From NCBI GenBank assembly GCA_021154985.1, contig JAJNQE010000143.1, forward strand, positions 1-28,263: a stretch of 28,263 bases of DNA, read 5' to 3'. This DNA is from Hydrogenophaga sp. GTDB taxonomy: Bacteria > Pseudomonadota > Gammaproteobacteria > Burkholderiales > Burkholderiaceae_C. This document shows, in pieces, positions 22,804-28,263 of this stretch. Position 1 is the first letter of the stretch, and every line of letters starts with the position of its first letter. The notes below the pieces were generated by a model. That model was not told the DNA's origin. It ran no database searches and was given only the letters and a program-made list of their open reading frames with translations. The translations under genes and the position numbers were made by a program.

Positions 22804-25074
22804 ATGAACACGATCACCACACCCGTTACCGCTTCCCAGATCGACCTGGGCATTGGCGGAATGACCTGCGCTTCCTGCGTTTTGCGCGTGGAGAAGGCTT
22901 TGAAAAAACAACCCGGCGTGTCGGAAGCCACTGTGAACCTGGCCACCGAATCGGCGCGGGTGCTCATGGTCGATGGAGAAAAACCCGAATCGCTGGCGCG
23001 CATCAAGCGCGCGGTGCGCGACGCTGGCTACGAGCCGCGTTCGATGGAGGCCATGGATGCAGCCGCCGACAAACGTTGGATGGGTGTGTCGGTCGATTTT
23101 TTGCCGGTACTGATCGGCATCGTGCTGTCTTCCCCGCTCGTGCTGCCCATGGTGGGCGACCTGTTCGGGAAGCACTGGATGCTCTCGGCATGGATGCAGT
23201 TCGTGCTGGCCACACCGGTGCAGTTTGTGCTGGGTGCGCGTTTCTATCGCGCGGGCTGGCACGCGCTCAAGGCCCGCACCGGCAACATGGAACTGCTGGT
23301 GTCCATCGGCACCACGGCGGCCTGGGCTTTGTCCACCTGGTTGTGGTGGCGCTCGGAGCCCGGCGAGATGCTGCACCTGTACTTTGAAGCCTCGGCGGTG
23401 GTGATCACGCTGGTGTTGCTGGGCAAGTGGCTGGAGGCGCGCGCCAAGCGACAGACCACCAGCGCCATCCGGGCCCTGCAGTCCTTGCGGCCCGAGCGCG
23501 CCCACCTGTTGCCCGACGGCATTCGCCGCACCGAGATCACCGATGTGGCGGTGGACGAACTGCTGCCCGGTGACGTGGTCCGGGTGCTGCCCGGCGAACG
23601 GTTTGCAGCCGACGGCATGGTGGTGCAAGGCAGCACACAGGCCGACGAATCCATGCTCACGGGTGAAGCCATGCCGGTACCCAAAGCGGTGGGTGATGGC
23701 GTGACCGGTGGCTCGCTCAATGGCGAAGGCGCGGTGGAGGTGAAGGTGCGTGCCATCGGCGCACAGAGCGTGTTGGCGCAGATCATTGCGTTGGTGCAGG
23801 ACGCGCAAGCGGGCAAGGCGCCGGTGCAGCGCATGGTGGACCAGGTGGCTGCTGTGTTCGTGCCGGTGGTGCTGGTCATCGCATTCATCACGTTGCTGGG
23901 CTGGTTGTGGACCGGTGCATCCGTGGAGGAAGCACTCATTCATGCGGTGGCGGTGTTGGTGATTGCCTGCCCGTGTGCGCTGGGTCTGGCCACACCGGCG
24001 GCCATCATGGCCGGCACCGGTGTGGCGGCCAAACACGGCATCTTGATCAAGGACGCGCAGGCGCTGGAGATCGCGCACAAGGTCGACACGGTGGCGTTCG
24101 ACAAGACGGGCACGTTGACCGAAGGGCATCCACGTTTGCTGCTGATCGAAGCCGCAACGGGTGTGGACGAACTGGCGGTGCTGCACGCCGCAGCCGCACT
24201 GCAGGCACAGAGTTCGCACCCACTGGCGCGGGCGGTGGTGGAGGCTTCCGTCGCGCGCTCTCCGACCGCACAGATCGACTCGGCAACCGACGTGCAGGCG
24301 GTGTCTGGCCGGGGCAGTCAGGGCACGGTGCAGGGCAGGCTGCTGGCGCTGGGCAGTCTGCGCTGGATGGACGAACTGCATGCAGATCTGGGCCCGCTCG
24401 CGGCGCGCGCACAGGCCTTGCAACAACAGGGGTCGACCGTGTCGGTGCTTGTCAGCCGAGCGCCGGACGCAACGGCTTGGTCTGCGATGGCTTTGCTGGC
24501 GTTCGGTGACGAACCCAAGGCCGGTGCTGCGGCCGCCCTTGCCGAACTGCGTGCGGCCGGCATGCGGCTCTTCATGGTGTCGGGGGACAACCAGGGCGCG
24601 GCCATGGCCATGGCTGCGAGGCTGGGCTTGCGTGCAAATGAGGGTGAGGTCATTGCCGAGGTGTTGCCGGGCGACAAGGCGGCGGTGGTCAAACGGCTGA
24701 AGGAAGGCGGCCACGTCGTCTCGATGATTGGCGACGGTGTGAACGACGCACCGGCGCTTGCAGCCGCCGATGTCGGCATGGCCATGAGCCACAGCCAGGG
24801 CGGCAGCTCGGACGTGGCCATGCACGCCGCCGGCATCACGCTGATGCGGGGCGACCCGCTGATGGTGGCCGCGGCCCTCGACATTTCGCGCCGCACCGTG
24901 CGCAAGATCCGGCAAAACCTGTTCTGGGCGTTTGCTTACAACGTGGCGGGCATTCCGCTGGCAGCGCTGGGCTTCTTGAGCCCGGTGGTGGCGGGTGCGG
25001 CCATGGCGCTGAGCTCGGTGAGCGTGGTGAGCAACGCCTTGTTGCTCAAGCGCTGGAAGCCGCCGCAGCGCTGA
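22804..25074 (+). CDS. copA: Cu(I)-exporting P1B-type ATPase CopA
   Basis: 756 residues. One N-terminal metal-binding domain has GMTCASC (Cys22, Cys25). Then come membrane helices, the actuator TGE (286-288), the copper-site CPC motif (389-391: IACPCALGLATPA), the phosphorylated DKTGT (Asp433), the SSHPLA motif and GDGVNDAPAL, ending with two helices. It pumps Cu(I) from the cytoplasm to the periplasm. E. coli CopA has two N-terminal metal domains; this has one. The ATG at 22804 is the only start that keeps the metal domain intact and lies just seven bases after the -10 box of its CueR promoter, so the mRNA is probably leaderless. Confidence 0.96.
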   Translation: MNTITTPVTASQIDLGIGGMTCASCVLRVEKALKKQPGVSEATVNLATESARVLMVDGEKPESLARIKRAVRDAGYEPRSMEAMDAAADKRWMGVSVDFLPVLIGIVLSSPLVLPMVGDLFGKHWMLSAWMQFVLATPVQFVLGARFYRAGWHALKARTGNMELLVSIGTTAAWALSTWLWWRSEPGEMLHLYFEASAVVITLVLLGKWLEARAKRQTTSAIRALQSLRPERAHLLPDGIRRTEITDVAVDELLPGDVVRVLPGERFAADGMVVQGSTQADESMLTGEAMPVPKAVGDGVTGGSLNGEGAVEVKVRAIGAQSVLAQIIALVQDAQAGKAPVQRMVDQVAAVFVPVVLVIAFITLLGWLWTGASVEEALIHAVAVLVIACPCALGLATPAAIMAGTGVAAKHGILIKDAQALEIAHKVDTVAFDKTGTLTEGHPRLLLIEAATGVDELAVLHAAAALQAQSSHPLARAVVEASVARSPTAQIDSATDVQAVSGRGSQGTVQGRLLALGSLRWMDELHADLGPLAARAQALQQQGSTVSVLVSRAPDATAWSAMALLAFGDEPKAGAAAALAELRAAGMRLFMVSGDNQGAAMAMAARLGLRANEGEVIAEVLPGDKAAVVKRLKEGGHVVSMIGDGVNDAPALAAADVGMAMSHSQGGSSDVAMHAAGITLMRGDPLMVAAALDISRRTVRKIRQNLFWAFAYNVAGIPLAALGFLSPVVAGAAMALSSVSVVSNALLLKRWKPPQR

Positions 25075-25088
25075 CACAGGGCCTGCTG

Positions 25089-25102
25089 TTGATGCAGGTC
25101 AA
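25089..25102 (+). promoter_or_regulatory. FNR/CRP-family binding site upstream of the hemerythrin gene
   Basis: TTGATGCAGGTCAA matches the FNR/Anr/Dnr consensus TTGAT-N4-ATCAA at nine of ten defined positions. It lies 62 bp before the hemerythrin start and 15 bp after copA. A site of this kind would put the hemerythrin gene under low-oxygen or nitric-oxide control. Confidence 0.6.
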
Positions 25103-25164
25103 GGCGCCTGCAGCGCTTCCGGGCGAAGCTTGGGACAACCCAACGAGGCCCGAGGAGACCGCCC

Positions 25165-25761
25165 ATGAACCACTCTGCCCTGCGCGTGATCCGCGACGAA
25201 CACGCCAGCCTGGCCGCCATGTTGAAGTCGATGTTGCAGATGATCGAGCGCGGGCCGGATGCCGACGGCAAGCACGCGCCCGAGCAGTACTTTGACGTGC
25301 TGCGCGCCATGCTGTTCTACATCGACGAGTTTCCCGAAAAGCTGCACCATCCCAAGGAATCGGACCTGCTGTTTCCGCGCATTGCACGCGTGGCGCCGCA
25401 CGTGATGGCCACCGTCGAGCGGCTGGAAAGCGATCACATGACGGGCGAGGTGCGCGTGCGCGAACTCATGCACCTGCTGATGGCCTGGGAGTTCCTGGGA
25501 GAAACACGGCGCGCAGCGTTTGAGGCCGAGGCCACGCGCTACGCGAAGTTTTACCTGGACCACATGCGGCTGGAAGAAACCGTGCTGTTGCCCGAGGCCG
25601 AGAAAAGCCTGACCGACGCCGACTGGCATGCCCTGAACGTGGCCTTTGCCACCCACCGCGATCCACTCAACGAGAAGGGTGCGCGCGATCCGCAGTTCGA
25701 CCGGCTCTTCACGCGGATCGTGATGCGGGCGCCGGCACCGGTGGGACTGGCGGAGCCTTGA
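25165..25761 (+). CDS. Hemerythrin domain protein
   Basis: 198 residues, all helical. Iron ligands of the hemerythrin type are visible: His13 (RDEHASL), His61/His62 with Glu65 (KLHHPKESDLLFP), His91 (ESDHMTGE) and HMRLEETVLLP further on. The diiron site could bind O2 or NO, or help repair oxidised iron clusters. The domain (~1-150) is followed by a short tail. A GAGGAG site precedes the ATG, and the upstream FNR-type box supports oxygen- or NO-linked expression. The last 53 bases overlap the 3' end of the convergent aminotransferase gene. Confidence 0.9.
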   Translation: MNHSALRVIRDEHASLAAMLKSMLQMIERGPDADGKHAPEQYFDVLRAMLFYIDEFPEKLHHPKESDLLFPRIARVAPHVMATVERLESDHMTGEVRVRELMHLLMAWEFLGETRRAAFEAEATRYAKFYLDHMRLEETVLLPEAEKSLTDADWHALNVAFATHRDPLNEKGARDPQFDRLFTRIVMRAPAPVGLAEP

Positions 25762-27109
25762 GCGCCACCAGCAGTTCGTCAAACACCGACAGCAGCCGCG
25801 CCACGTCGTCCTGTGTGGTGGCGGGGGAGACCAGCATCATGCTGTGAAAGGGCGTAAGCAACACGCCCCGGTTGAGCATGAAAAGGTGGGTCAGGGCTTC
25901 GAGTTCACCCTGTGCGTGATCTCGCACGTCCTGCGCGTGGCGCGGGGTGTGCGGCATGAACTGCAGCTCCATGCGCGCGCCCAGGCGGGTGACGGTCCAG
26001 GGCCGGTCGGCCGCTGCGATGCGTTTGCGAAGGCCTTGTTCGAGCACCGCGGCCAGGTCCAGCATGTGGGCGTAGTTGGCAGCGGTGTGCAGATGTTCCA
26101 GTGACGCCTGCAAGGCGGCGAGCGTGAGCGCGTTGCCCGCGAGCGTGGTGCCGATGCCGCTGTGGCCCTCGGGCGCGGCGTTCTTGGTGCTGACCATGCG
26201 CTCGGCCACCGCATGGGTGAAGCCGTACACCGCGCACGGCAGGCCACCGGCCACGGCTTTTCCGACGACCATGAAATCGGGCTCCAGCCCGTGGGCGCGC
26301 GCGTAGCCACCCAGTGCGGTGGAGATGGTGTGGGTCTCGTCGCAGACAAAAAGCGCACCGTGCTGGCGGCAGAGCTCGCGGGCCCGTTCCCAGAAGCCGG
26401 GCGCCGGCGGCACCAGGCCGAAGTTGGTGAGGGCTGGTTCGGCCAGCAGGCAGGCCACGTCGCCCTGTTTCAAGGCGGCTTCCAGCGCGGGCAGGTCGTT
26501 GAACGGCACCACCCGTGTGAAGGCGGCGTGGTTGTGCACCTGCCCCAGCACCGACGGGCGTGGCAAGGTGTTGCCGCTCGCCGGGTCCATGTCGACCAGG
26601 GTGTCGTCCACCGCGCCGTGGTAGCAGCCGTCGAACACCAGCAGCTGCGGTCGGCCAGTGATGGCGCGCGTCCAGCGCAGCACGAAGCGGTTGGCGTCGC
26701 TGGCCGACAAGGCCATCTGCCACATGGGCAGGCCAAAGGTGTTTGAAAGCGCTTCGCCCACCGCCGCGGCGTTGGTGGCCGGGAGCATGCAGGTGAGGCC
26801 GTTCGAAGCCTGTTCGGCCAGGGCGCGGGCCAGCGGCGCCGGGCTGTGGCCGAACATGGCGCCGGTGTCGCCGAGGCAGAAGTCGGCGTAGCGCAGGCCG
26901 TCGGCGCAGGTGAGGGCGGTGCCCTGCGCCTGCGCCACAAAGAGCGTGGCGGGGCTGGGCCAATCGCGCATCCAGTGCAGCGGCACGCCGAAAAGGTAGT
27001 GCTGTTGTGCGGCGCGGGCCAGCGCCATCGATTGCGGGTGGCTGGCGATGAAGCGTTGTTGCTCGGCGTGCTGGATCGCGAGCAGGGTGTCGGGGGCGAG
27101 GGCGGTCAT
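25709..27109 (-). CDS. Class III PLP-dependent aminotransferase (GSA-aminomutase-like)
   Basis: 466 residues from the ATG at 27109. PLP-enzyme landmarks: GDTGAMFGHSP, VFDGCYHGAVDD, CDETHT (Asp257, contacts the PLP pyridine nitrogen), VVGKAVAGGLP (Lys284, Schiff base) and GHSGIGTTLAGNALTLAAL. The layout resembles glutamate-1-semialdehyde aminomutase, but the motif SASDANRFVLRW replaces the usual NSGTEA-type cofactor-binding segment, so it is probably a different transaminase. The substrate is unknown. It is convergent with the hemerythrin gene and divergent from an MFS transporter 95 bp away, with which it may share control. Confidence 0.85.
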   Translation of the reverse strand: MTALAPDTLLAIQHAEQQRFIASHPQSMALARAAQQHYLFGVPLHWMRDWPSPATLFVAQAQGTALTCADGLRYADFCLGDTGAMFGHSPAPLARALAEQASNGLTCMLPATNAAAVGEALSNTFGLPMWQMALSASDANRFVLRWTRAITGRPQLLVFDGCYHGAVDDTLVDMDPASGNTLPRPSVLGQVHNHAAFTRVVPFNDLPALEAALKQGDVACLLAEPALTNFGLVPPAPGFWERARELCRQHGALFVCDETHTISTALGGYARAHGLEPDFMVVGKAVAGGLPCAVYGFTHAVAERMVSTKNAAPEGHSGIGTTLAGNALTLAALQASLEHLHTAANYAHMLDLAAVLEQGLRKRIAAADRPWTVTRLGARMELQFMPHTPRHAQDVRDHAQGELEALTHLFMLNRGVLLTPFHSMMLVSPATTQDDVARLLSVFDELLVALKAPPVPPVPAPASRSA

Positions 27110-27204
27110 GGTGGTCAGCTTACGTCGGCTGTGCTCTTTGGTGTCGCCGCGGGCGCAGTGGTTGGCCCGGTGCGCAGCGAATTGGCACCGACAATGGCCC
27201 GGCC

Positions 27205-28263
27205 ATGAACGCACCCGACCACACGCCCGACGCCACCCCCTACATTCGCTTGGCGCTCGCCTTGTCGCTGGGTGCGGCCGTGTCGCTGGGCATCACCCGC
27301 TTCGCCTACGGCCTGCTGCTGCCGCCCATGCGCGAAGACCTCGGCTGGAGCTACACGCTGGCCGGCGCCATGAACACCTTCAACGCAGTGGGTTACCTCA
27401 TCGGTGCCCTGGCCACGCCGTGGCTGATGCGGCGCTTCTCACCCACGGGGCTGTTGATCGCGGGCTCGCTGGGGGCTTCGCTGTTCATGGCGCTCAGCGG
27501 GTTTTTCACCGCCGCTGCGCCCCTGCTCGCGCAGCGCTTGCTGGCCGGTGTGGCGAGTGCGCTGGTGTTCATTGCGGGTGGGCTGCTGGCGGCGCGGCTG
27601 GGTGCGCGGCAGCCGCAGCGCAGCGGCTTCTTGCTCGGTCTGTACTACGGAGGCACCGGTCTGGGTATCGTGATCTCGGCGCTGGGTGTGCCGCCGGTGC
27701 TGGCGGCGGCGGCGCAGCAAGCGCACGCCTGGGCCTGGGCCTGGTGGGCGCTGGCGGGTGTGTGTCTGTTGGCCACCGCGCTCATGGCCTGGCCGGCGCG
27801 TGTGTTGGCCAACCAGCAGGCGCCAGCGGCCAGCACGGCAGCAGGGCCTGCCCGCGTGTTCCGCGTGCGCGACTTTGGTTTTGCGCTCGCGGGTTACGCC
27901 GGCTTTGGCGTGGGCTACATCGGCTACATGACCTTTGTGATCGCGCTGCTGCGCGAGCAGGGCAGCTCGGCGGGGGCCATCACCACCTTCTACGCCTTGC
28001 TGGGTGTGGCGGTGGTGGCGTCGTCGCGCATCTGGGCCGGCTTGCTCGACCGTCACCGCAACGGCCAGGCGCTGGCGCGCTTGAACGCCTTGCTCGGCCT
28101 GGCGGCCATCGTGCCGGCGCTCACCAGCGCGCCGCTGTGGGTGGTGGCGTCGGGCCTGTTGTTCGGCGGCGTTTTTCTCTCGGTGGTCGCCTCCACCACG
28201 GCGCTGGTGCGGCACAACCTGCCGCCGGCGCAATGGGCGGCGGGTATCAGCGCCTTCACCATC
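27205..28263 (+). CDS. YbfB/YjiJ-type MFS transporter, 5' part
   Basis: The frame from ATG 27205 stays open for 353 codons to the end of the window, so the stop is outside. It encodes about ten hydrophobic segments. The start, RLALALSLGAAVSLGITRFAYGLLLPPMREDLGW, with RFAYGLLLPPMR in helix 1 followed by TLAGAMNTFNAVGYLIGAL, matches YbfB/YjiJ (MFS_4) transporters. These are inner-membrane secondary carriers of unknown substrate. It is divergent from the aminotransferase gene, which hints that it may move a related compound. Codon usage looks native. Confidence 0.88.
   Translation, partial: MNAPDHTPDATPYIRLALALSLGAAVSLGITRFAYGLLLPPMREDLGWSYTLAGAMNTFNAVGYLIGALATPWLMRRFSPTGLLIAGSLGASLFMALSGFFTAAAPLLAQRLLAGVASALVFIAGGLLAARLGARQPQRSGFLLGLYYGGTGLGIVISALGVPPVLAAAAQQAHAWAWAWWALAGVCLLATALMAWPARVLANQQAPAASTAAGPARVFRVRDFGFALAGYAGFGVGYIGYMTFVIALLREQGSSAGAITTFYALLGVAVVASSRIWAGLLDRHRNGQALARLNALLGLAAIVPALTSAPLWVVASGLLFGGVFLSVVASTTALVRHNLPPAQWAAGISAFTI

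Noticed and set aside
22726..25077. 783-codon minus-strand open frame antisense to copA
   Set aside because: The plus strand carries all P1B ATPase motifs in one frame. The antisense translation is low-complexity His/Arg/Gln-rich and also covers the copA promoter.
27439..28233. 264-codon minus-strand open frame at the right end
   Set aside because: It is antisense to the MFS gene, whose plus-strand frame gives proper membrane helices and a family-typical N-terminus.

Overview
The window is high-GC, densely coded DNA from a betaproteobacterium, most likely Burkholderiales/Comamonadaceae and possibly close to Hydrogenophaga. I infer this from the protein flavour (MinCDE, an extended second IF-1, the DUF1854/ABC pair, YbfB-type MFS) and the FNR-type box. 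I could not run a database search, so the genus is a guess. There are about 32 protein genes. I see no tRNA, rRNA, CRISPR array, insertion sequence or prophage.

Layout. 1-1589: the 3' part of an exporter-type ABC transporter fused end-to-start with a DUF1854 protein, a pair associated with cyanophycin metabolism. 1632-4056: a TetR regulator with a frameshift in its DNA-binding domain, its palindromic operator, a MATE efflux pump and a hotdog thioesterase. 4064-11653: envelope lipid genes, comprising a DUF1328 membrane peptide, an AsmA protein, a divergent MlaE/MlaF/MlaD/lipoprotein MCE operon, and a phospholipase-D-family lipoprotein. 11670-15653: a signalling and stress island, with a NarL-type response regulator, CsbD, two BON lipoproteins, a receiver-only protein and a CHASE3-type histidine kinase. 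Repeated CCTACA motifs lie in its intergenic regions. 15667-18384: a DEDDh exonuclease, a PagP-like outer-membrane barrel, DAHP synthase and IF-1. 18413-20945: a small unknown gene, about 370 bp of non-coding DNA, and minE-minD-minC.

20946-21346 is a 400-bp gene-free stretch with two identical near-consensus DnaA boxes, a GC-rich inverted repeat, a CTACTACTAC DnaA-trio-like run and an AT-rich tract in the order of a bacterial origin unwinding module. I regard it as a candidate replication origin. To its right is a copper module: a His-rich Spy/CpxP chaperone, CueR, CopZ and divergent CopA. Two back-to-back CueR-type promoters with 19-bp spacers drive it. A hemerythrin gene with an FNR-type box, a class III aminotransferase and the start of a YbfB/YjiJ-type MFS transporter finish the window.

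Most notable observations: MinD has Thr at the position of the signature lysine of its deviant Walker A motif (one base change from Lys); the oriC-like module next to minC; promoters for copA and for the TetR gene placed so close to the ATG that the transcripts would be leaderless; the broken TetR gene under an intact operator; and a PagP-like barrel with Asn where PagP has its catalytic Asp.
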